From: Lutjanus erythropterus
Lineage: Eukaryota; Chordata; Actinopteri; Lutjaniformes; Lutjanidae
NCBI GenBank assembly: GCA_020091685.1
Contig: CM034599.1
Location: 27,775,922-27,839,921, forward strand
Reading direction: 5' to 3'
DNA: 64,000 bases
The notes under the pieces are model-generated. The model was not told the origin of the DNA, did no database searches, and saw only the letters and a list, made by a program, of their open reading frames with translations. Made by a program: the position numbers and the translations under genes. Below, piece by piece: positions 25,544 to 37,700 of the stretch; position 1 is the first letter of the stretch; every line of letters begins with the position of its first letter.

Positions 25544-25681
25544 CTGTCTCTCTCATCACTTGCAATATCCTCCAGTCCCTGCTCGTCCAATAGGATCATG
25601 TTGTGCGCAAGGTGTGTGCAAACTGAGAGCTCCTATATGCTGCACATAAATGGCAAAAGGAGTAGGCCACACACACACACA
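25544..25681. repeat. Local direct duplication, copy 2
   Basis: The second copy of the segment at 23948-24085, 1.6 kb further from rasl10a. It has a much shorter CA run and several C-to-T type differences at CpG positions, consistent with decay outside the CpG island. Confidence 0.85.
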
Positions 25682-26338
25682 GACTATACATCATATCAGA
25701 GCGTGTGAGGGTCATGGAGAAGAATCATATCTCTGAGGGACACGTCTTATTATTGGAGAGGGTCCTCTGGCAGGGCAGGGACGATGTGTCCCATCAATCA
25801 CTGCTGTGTGGCAGCAGCAGCACACAAATCGACTCAGTGTCAAGACTGAGGAGTAAACATGAGACAATAACTGGAGATGAGATTGTAACCTCGGCTTCAT
25901 CCTGCACAGGGGCAGTTTTCCAATATGACAGTGGTTACAAAAGGTTTCAAAGTTGTAACTAATGACTGTATTCATGTTAATAAATTGTTAATGAATGCTT
26001 TATTGATTAAAAGGCAAAGCAGCCAACCACTCTGCAGGGGCCCCAACCCTCAGCGACCCCACAGCACACAGATTCAATAAGTGGAAATTCATTTGTGGTA
26101 CTTTTATCAAATACAATTACTTAGTAATTTGCAACACTAAAGTACAATACAAAGTCCTGCACGCTAAAGAGCCTTAAGATGACAATTACAGTGGTGGAAG
26201 TAAAAGCAACAATACTTCAGTGTTAGGAGTAAAAGTCCCACTACAAAATCTCACTTAATTAAATGTATGCAAGGTTTAGTATCAAAATATACCAATTATT
26301 ATTATATTTGCAACTATTTTACTTTAAAACTGGGTAGC

Positions 26339-26974
26339 TTAAAGGAACAATATGTAACAAAGTTTGAAATATTCAAAAGTTCATTAAAATTATCAACAGA
26401 ACATGAAATATTAACAGTTTTGACTTTATGTTTAACATGTCTACACATTGTGTTGCAGAGACTTCTACTGAGGATAGCATGCTAACCAGCTAGCCCTGGC
26501 TTGTCTTATCTCGCAATACCACTTTATACCTAAAGAGCTGATAGTAAGTCACTGTAGCGTCTTGTCTGCCCTCAGTCCAACAACACTGAGGCGGATTTCT
26601 TTTTGGGTTTGGCTCCTGGCCGACCTCCCTCTCACTCGTCTCCCGCTTCACGCCTCTCCTGAACCACCATGTCATTGGGGTCAGAGTGCTGCTTGGAGCC
26701 AGTGTAAATAACTTTGATACTGTATTTTGTGAAAACCTTCTCCTTCTGGCGGTCCAGAGCTCCTGCACCAGTGTGTAAACATCAACAACTCCCCTGTTGC
26801 TCTGGGCTTCCAGTCCAGGCACAGTCAACAAAAGGAGCATGAGCTGCACGGCTAACTGAGCAAACGGTAGCTACAGTTAGCAGCAGTTGGTGGTTATTCT
26901 GTTGATATGCTGCTGTATATTTGTTTGGAATATGAATTTGACAGGTGGCCAATTCTTACATATTGCACTTTTAA
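26339..26974. mobile_element. TTAA-flanked MITE-like element, second family
   Basis: The left end is TTAAAGGAACAATATGTAA; the right end in reverse complement is TTAAAAGTGCAATATGTAAG. The termini are inverted and bounded by TTAA on both sides. A minus-strand open stretch inside (26490-26849) has no recognisable domain. TTAA suggests piggyBac-type mobilisation but no transposase is present. Confidence 0.65.
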
Positions 26975-28429
26975 TATACAATAATTCCTCTGAAATTACT
27001 AGTTGGTTGTATTTTATATTACTAATCTAAACCTGCAAAGTAACTTGTTGTCAAGCAAATGTAGTGAAGTAAAAAGTATAATTCTAATACTATTAGAATT
27101 ATTGAAGTACTTGACTAATTGCATTTTAAAATCTACTTTAGTTATGAATTTGCAGATCAGACCCAAATGCAGACTCAGGAGTAGATGAATGGAAAAGGGT
27201 ATTTTTTGTAGAGCGGTGATATTATCAGCCCAATATCTATGTTGGTATCAGTGTATATATTGTCCGTAGCAAAGGTTGTCATAGGCAACTGGACTTGATA
27301 GTGTTCAGTTCTTCTGTATATATTGTCCAGTATTTTTTTTGAATAGAATGTGTTTGTTTTTTTCTAATTTTAGTTTTATAGGCGATATTTCCTGTATATT
27401 TGATCCTTTTTATTGATTCAAGTTATTCTATGTGTGTCTGTCTTATTTATAGTTATTTCTAATCATTAAAAATACCAGAGAAAATTTACTGTTTCAGTGC
27501 CCAGTGGAGTGGAGGTGGAATGAGTGTGAAGGCACCTGGCTGAGGCAGAGGGCAGAGGGTGGCGAGCTCCATTATGGCTGGATTTATTGGAGCTGGGTGG
27601 ATGAGTGCGACTAGCTGGAGGTAGGTGCTGGAGAGCAGGCTGAGAGCCGGCAGACAGGCTGGTGGTCCACTTGTAGCTGAAACAATCATCTGGCAGTGGA
27701 TGTGTAGCTATACTGCCAGGCTGATGGGCTGTTGAAGCAGGTGACTGGGAGCAGTGATGAACTGACTGTAGACAGATGTATGATGAGCAGAGCTGGGAGC
27801 CAGGAGAACAACGGGAGAACTGCGAGACACAGGGGAGAATGGGAAACACAGGAAACACAAGGCTGCATATGTGGCCTTGACAACTTTCCATCTTTGGCTA
27901 TTAATAACAGCACTTGGGAGTCTTTGGTGTTTATCAGGCAAAGCTGGAAACTGGCCCCAACCCTCAGGGACCCTGAAGTCCACGAATTACACATCACAAG
28001 AATATAAATGCAACACTTTTGTTTTTGCCCCCATTTTTTATGAGTTGAAGAACTTCTATGTAGCTTTAATGGCATGATGTTTCAGATAAAACAAAGGAAA
28101 AATCACATTATAATACACAATACATACAATATAATATACAGTAAATAGTAAACATGAAGGCAGGCTTCCAGACTTGATGTTTATTCTTCACTGTTATAAA
28201 TGTTGGCAATCCTTTAATAAACCTTTTTGTTTGTTTTTGCACCAATGGATCCACTCTGCATTTGTAAATGTTTAATAAGTTGTTCATAAATGGATTTTAT
28301 TCTCCCTGATGAATTAAAGAACTATCTAAAATACAAATAAAGCATCCTACTGCAGAGGGATGGAAGACAACCTGGCAGCCCAAACATTCTTAATAATGGC
28401 TTAGAAGCAATCTGTAAATCACTGGGAAA

Positions 28430-28500
28430 CGACTCATTAACTATTAATAAAACCATTAGTTAAACTCAAAAAGCCTTTATAAAGGATGTCGTATTTAAAA
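28430..28500 (-). repeat. Diverged inverted partner of the repeat end at 17364
   Basis: In reverse complement this reads ACCACTTTTAAATACGACAT then CCTTTATAAAGG, resembling the CACCACTTTACAATAAGACTACCCTTATAAATGG arrangement at 17364 in order and spacing. Confidence 0.35.
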
Positions 28501-29799
28501 GTGGTATTCAGAGGCCAAAAACGAGGTTTGCATGGGAGTGGCATGAAAACCCACAGTGACATCTTAGATGTGTCAAAGCAAGAAAATGTCACTGATTTCT
28601 TATGTTGCCCCAGCAAGTTAAAGTATGATGTGAATGTATGAGTTTACTCCCAGATATGTGCACGTGATGACTTGATGTTATATAAAACCACTCAGTTTCC
28701 AGTTATGATCAGTTATGTATGCATTAGTTTTGTCTTTAAAGACTGGACAGTGTCCCACGGCTAATCTGTTCAGCCTTCAGAAGTCAAACATGCATCTAAA
28801 ATGAACTGTGTTCTGTGTTACACTCAGGGTTGTAGATAACATTGAGGACAGTAAGGTAATTTCCTCCTAACACGTCTGAAAATGTGGAGTTTTAACAACC
28901 AGGTTTGGTGAATAATTTGGAGGCTGGTTCCAGAATATTTTAGACTCAATATATGTAGTGCAACTACATCATGGCGTTTAAACAGCATACTTAAGTATGA
29001 TTTTGAGGTACTTTACTAGAGTATTTCCATTTTATGATACTCTGAATGAAAATCTAATATAATTTAGGGCCTGTCTCGACATTTTCACAATCCCAGCTTT
29101 AACCCTGGTTATATTACTGTAAATTTACAGAGCACAAGTATCATTGTCACCTTCTTGGTGGTTTGGAAGTTATTAACCACCCCTTTATCAAAATGCAGCG
29201 CAGTGGCACCCCCTATTGGAATATATATATCACATAGGATCGATATAGATATCAATAGAAGAGACTTGAGGCTTGGCACAGCTTTCTGGTCTGTAGCTGC
29301 TCTTTCTCACCCACAGAGGAACAGATCTTAGACCGGAGCTGTTTGTCTTGTCTGGTTAAGCTTTCCCATGCAGCCCGGATTTTAAAGACCCTGTCACCGC
29401 TTCAGAGGAGCCGCTCCACCTCTAAGACGCACTCAGCTGTGAATAAACCACAGACTTCACTCATGGCTCAAGGTTGAACAACACTCAGAGACTCTTTGTA
29501 TGCAAAGCAGTGAGGGTCTGAAACACTGGAGCAGAGCTGAGCAGCCCAGGAGAGGAGACGCTGTGAACGCCTCAAAGGTCATCAATGATTGTAAAGTATG
29601 ATGTGTGAAAACAATGCACGCTGCCTTCCAGGGACTCCGGGAATGTGAACTCTGTCAAGCAAATAAAAACTGTTTTGAATCCTGTGACAGTGGGACTTTG
29701 GCACTGGCAGAAATTGTCTTTGCACTGCATTTTTTAACATCTGTTCTGTCATAAAGTCTTAAAGTGTTCTGCTCGGTAAAAGCACAGTTGAGCTTGGTG

Positions 29800-29990
29800 G
29801 CTTTGGAGAGAGCGATATCACTGGTTATACAGCAGTGGTTTCCTGTCAGAAAAGGGTGTGTGAAAATATTCTAAATATAACAAACACTTAAACTGATAGT
29901 GATTTTTTTTTAAGGTGGGCCTTTTTTAGGTCCTAAAATATTTTATTATTGCTGACTCCATCCACAGCAGTATATTGATTGGCTTTTTTG
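29800..29990. mobile_element. Foldback family X, fragment
   Basis: It contains GAGAGAGCGATATCACTGG, TTTCCTGTCAGAAAAGG, AATATTCTAAATATAAC and CTGACTCCATCCACAGCAGT, which match the right halves of the family X copies at 35024-35821 and 43283-44024. Confidence 0.55.
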
Positions 29991-30616
29991 TCAAAAGTAT
30001 CCAAGTCGCGATGCTTCTTCAATACCACAGTGCTCATTCAAGACCTCCGTTCAGTTTAAAAAGTATTTTGCTTCTTCCCTGAAACGAGACAGTGTTCAGA
30101 CCAGCACTGTTTGCAGGATGTTTCTTTAAAAAATAGAAAAAAAACATTGGGTTTTGAATGACTTTCTCTCTTTTTGCTACGTTATAAAAGAGGTATTGAT
30201 TGTTTTTTTAAATCCTAGTAGTGTATCCAAGTCCACTCAGGTGAAGAAGTCATAGCAAGACTGCACAGATTCCATTAAATAATGTGAATTTTGTGTTTAC
30301 TTCTCAATTGTATTACATCCTTGGAGCCTTTGAGTACTTTGTTTGTAAGACTGTCAAGATGGATGCTCTTTTTACTGCAAACCAAATTACCTACAAGTAC
30401 AAAAAGTAACCCTACCCAAAGGTAAAATTCTGGTATTTTGACAACTCTGCTAAGTTTCCAACACGACGCGCCTGCTGCTTCTCCAAACTGGGGACTTGTC
30501 AACCTACGACGTCTACTGAAGTTAATACACTGACTTTGGACAAATTAAAATAAATAGAAAAACCAAGCTATCCCTTAAATAATGAAGAAAAGACTGAAAA
30601 TCAATTTATCAAGACT

Positions 30617-30622
30617 TTTAAT
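30617..30622 (-). terminator. ap1b1: Candidate ap1b1 poly(A) signal ATTAAA (distal)
   Basis: ATTAAA on the minus strand about 1.4 kb past the stop codon, followed by T-rich sequence. It is an alternative to the proximal signal at 31445. Confidence 0.3.
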
Positions 30623-31444
30623 AGTTCTTCTTCAAATGATGTACACACAATGAACAAAATCATGTCAACCAAAAGCATCTGATTAAACATTTGATTTTTC
30701 CTTTTTTACAGCATTTCATATGAATCAGCCGTCACCACACACAAAGAAGACACACACTCAGAATACACACCGCCACCTCTGTTGTAATCTTTACAAGGCG
30801 TTAGCAAAAGTGTATACATCCTGTCGAGCCGATAAAAAGGGCTTCAGTGTAATGACTCGGAAAGAGGAATCCAATTATTCGAGAGTCTGCAGGTGAAGCA
30901 GGGATACTGGATGTTGTTCTTGCCTTATTTCAGCTAAGACCTGCATGTACACCTACTACTAAGAAGTGTTATAAACCATGACATCGTAATCTCACCTGAG
31001 CCTTCATCTCAGGTGGCCATGGTACTCCAGAAGCTGCTATGAGGATACACAGAGAGCAAAGTGGCAGAGAGAGCCTGAGTGGCAGCTAATAAATCCTCAC
31101 CACCTGAGGCTCTCTCCCAGTTTGCCACATGTACACTAACAAGACTACAGACACAAATTAAACCATGGAATGACTAAGTAAGAGAGCAAGCAGCCAACAA
31201 CTGCTGCAAGTCTATAAAATGTCCAGATATTGATGTAGAAATTAAAAGAAACACACCGACAAAAGGTTTCCAAGCACAAGTCAGACATCCTGCTGCTAGC
31301 AACAGACGCTAAATAAAACTACAAAAAGACAAAGACAACAATAATGTAGTTTTTAAGTATTTATGTGTCTCTTCTAAGGCCCAGACAGCCACTGTCCACT
31401 TCACACACAGGCAGAGGGAGAGTTAAAGCCTTTTTCTGCTGCAT

Positions 31445-31450
31445 TTTAAT
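31445..31450 (-). terminator. ap1b1: Candidate ap1b1 poly(A) signal ATTAAA (proximal)
   Basis: ATTAAA on the minus strand about 0.56 kb past the stop codon, with a GT-rich downstream element within roughly 40 bases. This is the better supported of two candidates. Confidence 0.4.
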
Positions 31451-32010
31451 CGAAAGTACCCTAAATAAATATGCCGACGGTGGTGATTCACCTGCTGATT
31501 GCAGACGCTAAAAATAGACTCCAATTTGCAGAGAAACGGGGATAGATAATGATTAAAGAGCCTCATGCAGAGGAAACAGTCACGGGAATATAAGTCACAC
31601 AGCCGTCTGTCTCCAAAAAAATAAAGGTCGTCGCAGGATGGACGAGTGGAGGACCTGCTCAAGGTGTTCATTCAGAAAATTTATCACAAGATAACGTCCT
31701 GAAACTGAGACTTGTGTATGACCAAAGGGAACAGGAGAGCCAAAGACAGTGAGCCAGAAATATCTGCAGTCTGAATGGGGGGGAAAAACAATCCACAATG
31801 GGGTCAAAATAGGACAAAAATCATCATTAACCATCCTAATTAAAGAGCTGAATGACATACAGAGTGCAGCCTCCAGGCCCGACGCAGCAGGACGCGGCTC
31901 CTGCTCTGCATGAAGTTGTAATGTGGTTTGTGGGTCAGGTGAGGGAGAGCAGGAGGAGGAGTCAGGAGTCTGCAAGGGCAGCGGCAGGGTCGATGTCGAC
32001 GGGGTGTTTC

Positions 32011-32085
32011 TCAGTTTTTCAGCATTGCCTCGTAGCTCTGGAACACACACTGGGAGACCTCTGGAGCTCTGCACTTCAGAGAGAC
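32011..32085 (-). CDS. ap1b1: ap1b1 coding exon 22 (last) and stop
   Basis: Residues 933-956 then TGA at 32011-32013: [20 protein letters not shown] then MLKN. The C-terminus [11 protein letters not shown]....YE.ILKN matches beta-adaptins. Acceptor CCTCTCAG; phase 0 fits exon 21. Confidence 0.95.
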   Translation of the reverse strand, partial: VSLKCRAPEVSQCVFQSYEAMLKN

Positions 32086-34669
32086 CTGAGAGGAGAGGAG
32101 AGCAGGGCTGAGTATGATCTGACTTCTAAACGTGTCGGTTAAAATGCAACACAGACACATGAACACAGGGCAGGTTTTTTTTAAATACTCGCTGTGGGAC
32201 ACGCAGTACAACAAGTCGCATAAAACTTCAACAAGATACAGCTTCTGGTGTAGGTGTTTAGTTTCATTTATTATAATTCCTCTCCTTACACATTATGTAA
32301 AAAGCAAGAACAAAACATAGTGCCCCCCCCCCCCCCCCCAAGGTCATAGTGCAATAAAAACAAAAGAATATTTAAAAAAAGCGGACATAAAATCAATGTT
32401 AGTTAAAGTTAAGTTAAAGTGTAGACACATCAAAGTGTCCCAGTGCTAAGGTGCTTATGTAAGCCTGCACCCCCGCCTCCTGCAGTCAGGTTGAACAGTT
32501 CAGGAGACAAACTGGAAAAAAGATGTTTTTGAACCTGGTGGTTCTGGACTGATTCTCCTCAATATTCCTCCACGAGGCAGCAGGTCACAAGTGGATATCC
32601 AGATAACACATATCTGGGCTAAGGCTTTCAGTTCCTTGTGCTGGTCATTCCTTACAGCCTGATTAGCATCTTGAGACACAAGAATGTCAATGAAGTTGAG
32701 AGACGACGTCTACAACCAGATTGTTTCACAAGTTGCAGTTAAATCTAAAGATAATAAAAACCTAAATCATAATCAAATGGTAGCCAGTGAGATCCAAATT
32801 CCATTTCAGCCAATGGATTCTGTCTCTTTTGCTCTACACAGGAACTGACTACCTGATCACCTTAAAGCAACCCAAGCTCGCTTAAACAAGATTGGAGAAC
32901 ACTACAAACTACAAACAGAAACCAGAGCACTTCTAATACCAAAATCTTGCCCCCTGCCTGCACATTCTACATTGGCATGAAGATTTTTGTTTACAGATTA
33001 CAGGCTAAGCTGATGTAGCAACTTAAAGAGTAACTTCGATATTTTTCAGCGTGGACCCCCATTTGGCCATGTTTTTGTGTTTAAGTTGCTAATGGGGACA
33101 AGGATTTTTTAAATTAGTCCAGTATTGAGGGAGAATGTCACAGCTGGCAGAAGCAAAATCTACAGCGCAATCCCTCCAGGCAACTGTGCACTGTCAAAGC
33201 AAGACCACTAAAAGTGCTTGTGTTTGCCACCAACTGGCTCAGAATGTCTGACAACATTATGGAAAGAATCCCTGCAGTGTCTTTTATATCATTTTTTAAC
33301 TAACCAAGAATAGCAGTTGCAAATTCGCCTTGGCTAGAAACCCTAAATGCAACACATCTGTATCTTTTTTATTGGAACCTGCAGCATTTCTTGCACTGTG
33401 CCTGTCAAATAAACTAATAAATAACTAAACAAAGAACCAGAAACAGCTGTTTTATTGCTCTCTCTGAACTCACCAGTCTCCCTTTGCAGAAATGGTAGTT
33501 TTATCATCATCATCGTCATCATCTTCACTCAAACGTGACATAAACAAAGTCACCAAAAACATCTTAACTCGTCTTTCCATTGTTTCAGCAATCGCCAGCC
33601 CTGGATTGGTCAAAATAAACTCTTCATGTGAGTGAATGGGAGATGGGACATCAGAGCATCACCTGGGAGAGAGACAGAGTATTTCCATATCTACCGTGGT
33701 GAATTAAGGGTTTATTTTTATATTACATATACAAACTTTATTTATACAAACCAGAGTTTTAATTTGTTTCTGTTTGAATAAAGATGACGATGGTAAAATT
33801 ACTGTTTGGTGAGTTTGGCAAGAGCAATGAAACAGTTATTTCTGGTTGAAAAAAACGCATCATAGTCTTTAAAAAACATCTGTCTCTGTAGGGATCCTTT
33901 CCATAGAACAGTCTGAGCCTGTCAGTGGCAAAACAAAGACTTGTGCTTTTATTAGTCACTTGGACACAAAACGTGAGCAAATGGGATCTGGGTTGAAGTT
34001 ACCCTTTAATTTTTTTATTCCGATTGACGCGACCTCAAACAAAGGAAAAGGGAAGAGGACATTTTGTCCTACAAAGAAAACTTCACATAAGCGTGCTCTT
34101 TCAGTTTCATAAGCTCAAATAAGACCATGGCAGAGTGAGCAGAAGTCTCCTGGACTTTTTTAGAGGAAACAAAATTCATCAGATTAAAAGAAAAGCAAAT
34201 TCAGTTTTATCAGAAACAGACATACTTAGAGAGATACAGATACATAAACATACTAGAGAAAACAGAGACAGCCTCTCCACTCTTTGATGTTATTCTTAGC
34301 TGGGAGCAGGTTTAAGAGTTGATACAGCTTCACAACGTGAGGCTTTTCCCCACGTCAACAATCATACTGCAGATGTCATTTCCTCAGATCCAGAAAACAC
34401 ACTCTTTACAGGAAACACAAGACAGCTGGAGATTTGGATTAATTGTATCAGGACAAATCCTGTCATGATATTGCACTAAACACTTACTAATAAATACCAA
34501 AGACATTGATTCTCAACATTTCAAGATGTTTCACTAATTGATTGCGGCACAATTAAAACCAGCTGTGCTTTCTCTCCTGTGACAAATGGAAGCCTTACTT
34601 AATAGCCCACATGTCTCTGTGATGTGGGAAACATCAAGAAAACAACCTGCATTTTTCTTGTTCTGACAG

Positions 34670-34727
<58 letters not shown>

Positions 34728-37700
34728 GTCATCTTGGTCCACACGGAGCAGCTCTGCCTCTAACTCACAGTGTTGTTCTTTCAGCTTTCATTACTGTCAT
34801 TTCTTAGAATCATATTTGTTCCACTGGAAAACAGTTGGGGGGGGGGGGGGGGGGGTCACAGTAAAGATAGCGAGTGCAGTCCCTCTGCAACTGGATTTGA
34901 GTGACAAATAAATAACACAGACAGATAAGAAATTAAATCCAAGAATACTATAGCCAAATGCTGGTTTCGGTCATGTTTGTTTTTAAGCCTTCAAACGTCA
35001 ATATAAATATTTGTACAGCGTCTTAAAGGACTAGTTCGGATTATCTGAAGCGGGGTTGTATGAGGTACTCATCGAACGTCAGTGTATTACCTACAGTAGA
35101 TGGCGGTCGACATGCCCCCATTTTGTTGGCGCTCAGAGAAGAAGACCAGCATGAAAGCTAAGCAATGTGCTGCTGAGGACAGGGTCAACACCAAAACATA
35201 TTTTACTTAAAAAAAAAAAAAAAAAAAAAGGCCCACTTGAAATAAAAAAAAAAAATCAGGATCAGTTTAAGTATATATGCTGTATAAAAAATATTTTCAC
35301 TGCTTTACTCCACTGCCAGACAGCCTTTTCTGATGGGAAACCATTGTTATATAAGCCAAATATCGCTCTATCCAAAGCAACCAGATTCTATAGAATATAA
35401 CAAAATAACAGCAACAAAAACAAACTAACAGATCGAGGAAGTGGTAGACCAGCAACTCCTATGTCTTGTGAGGTAAAATGACTGATTCCCTTATGGAGTT
35501 TATTTGGTTTGGAGAGCCATATTTGTATGTTTATATGTCAGCGGTTACCTGTTACAAAAGGTTGTGTAACAGCAAAGAATAGTGGTGAAAGTCAAAATAT
35601 AGTCTACACTTGAATCAATATTGTTTTTTTTGTTTTTTTTTGTTTTTTTTAAGTGGCTAAAGTATGTTTTGTTGCTGAAACTGTCTACAGCAGTACATTG
35701 CTTAGCTTCCATGCTGGTACTCTGCACTGCTTCCTGAAAATGGGGACGTGCCGACCGCCATCTACAGTATGGATAAGAACCTCATACAACCCCACATCAA
35801 ATAATTAGAACTATTCCTTTAATCCTCCCATTTAGATCTGTAATTGGATCTGTGATTGGATTATTTCAATATATTCAACATACAGAGCTTAAGTTTGAAA
35901 TTCCACTATTGTGACAATACTGTAATATTTCCACATTTTAAGTCTGGCATCATTATTAAAGGATATTAAAGGTGATCTGATATACCGGTGATGGAGTGTG
36001 TTGTGGTGGACCCCACAGAGCTGCAGCAGAATAAAGCAATAATACTGCACAGCTCCTCAAGTGTTGCCTCTGTGCAGTCAGCGGTCTTTACTAATGCATG
36101 CTGCTGCTGGCAACATTTAGGCAGTCGCTCTCCTGTCAGCATGGGGTAAGAGATGTGAGGAAATGCAGATGCTCAAGCCAGTGTGTGGAAACTGTGGCAT
36201 TCATGTGTTCAGTTTTAAGGCTTGCTGCTAGATTATTAGTATTATATTAAGGGTACACAGGGAAGGAAATAAGACAAATAGAGATCTACAGTAATAGTAA
36301 AGTAGGGTGTAATCACATGGTGGATGGATTCTTCTCAATTTTTTTTCCAGCTTTGTTTCAGCATAACATGTCAATGAACCACAAGTATCAAGGTGTTACA
36401 TAACTCTGTATTTCTAAAGCTTAGTTACAAAAATGGAGCCATCATACATGATGGGAAGGTTTTTCTTTCCAAACAAAATTCTCCTTGAGTTCACACAGCT
36501 ACAAAAGGAGGCTTTGGAAAAGCTGCATAAACCCTGCAGCCGCAGCAGTTCTCTGATGTAGCAATGCAGCACTGCAACAAGGCAAAGACAAGAAAGGCGA
36601 CTGTTTAAGGATAAGAATGATCAGGGTTTGAAAAAGTGATTTCTATATTAATCTTAACATTTGATATAGTTAAACATTATTTACTGGGCAAAAGTTGTTT
36701 ATCAAGTCAGAATCGAATCTAATGGTTTAGACTTAGCCCTACATCATTAGATTTATCCATCAACATGTCAGCTTTATGTATTAAAGGGATACTTCATCCA
36801 AAAATAAAAATTCAGTCATTATCTACCCATTCTCATGCCAAGGTCGGGTTTATTTTGTTAGTCCGCAAAACACTGCTTGAATTTCACAGGAAAACATTAC
36901 TGCAGAATCTCCCAAACAATGGAAATGAATGATGACCAGTTTTCAAACATGAAAACAGAAAAAAAAGAACAATAATGCCTCCATATTGCTTGTTTGTCAT
37001 AATCCAAGTCTCCTGAACTCCCGGCATGTTGTTTGCACACCGTCACATGACTCACACCCAGTTCAGACAGTGTGTATGTGCACGTGGCTCCAAACTAAGG
37101 ATCTACAGTGAATTTTTAGGCTAAAAACATGGTGTAAATAACATTTTTTTGGTCAACTTTTGTCAATGTTAGGGCTTTGAATTTGGCCCATGGGCCGGCA
37201 AGTGAATAGACCTGATGTATAAAATCCTCTGCCGTGGTATATGTAATTTCATATTGATATATTCTACGTTGTAATACAGTAAATTAATTAAGAAACTTTA
37301 TGGATGAAATAACTGCAGGGGCATGTCTGGTTTTGATTAATCCGGTTAAATTACCTGACAAATAAAGGTACTTGAGCATATTGCAAAAATCATTTAAAAA
37401 CCCAATAATAGCACACAACAGGACTTCTCACTGATTTGTAACACTACCCAGAAAGATCTAATTGTGTGATATTGAAAATAGACAAATACCATGGTGATAT
37501 TGCAAGATCACTGAAGGAGGACAAATTTAAACAGAATATGTTAATTCCTAGTTTTAACCTAAACACAGAAACATGAGAAAACAGTGCCTCTCTGTTTGTG
37601 TGGAGGGACAGCAGACACGATATCTGTGTATAGGACAGCTCTTTGGTGTCCATTTCTCTGCTGAAACTCACTTTGACCAAAACCCTCAGAATACCAGCTC

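Larger units (their letters stand above)
24118..30600. other. Intergenic region between ap1b1 3' end and rasl10a promoter
   Basis: AT-rich DNA with no supported exon. It holds duplication copy 2 (25544-25681), the TTAA-ended element (26339-26974), a GC-richer stretch of unknown origin (about 27480-27975) that gives only chance frames, an inverted repeat end (about 28430-28500) and a family X fragment (29800-29990). No tRNA or other RNA gene was recognised. Confidence 0.6.
30600..32010 (-). other. ap1b1: ap1b1 3' UTR (limits inferred)
   Basis: Downstream of the ap1b1 stop the minus strand has two possible poly(A) signals, both ATTAAA. One is at 31445-31450, followed by a TGTGTGTGAAG stretch near 31400-31410. 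The other is at 30617-30622, followed by T-rich sequence. They would give a 3' UTR of about 0.6 or 1.4 kb. No AATAAA was seen between. The true end needs transcript data. Confidence 0.45.

Noticed and set aside
27466-28075. Overlapping open frames of 91-141 codons on both strands
   Set aside because: Open in several frames at once, so composition-driven; serine/proline-rich translations with no domain. Probably part of a GC-richer repeat.
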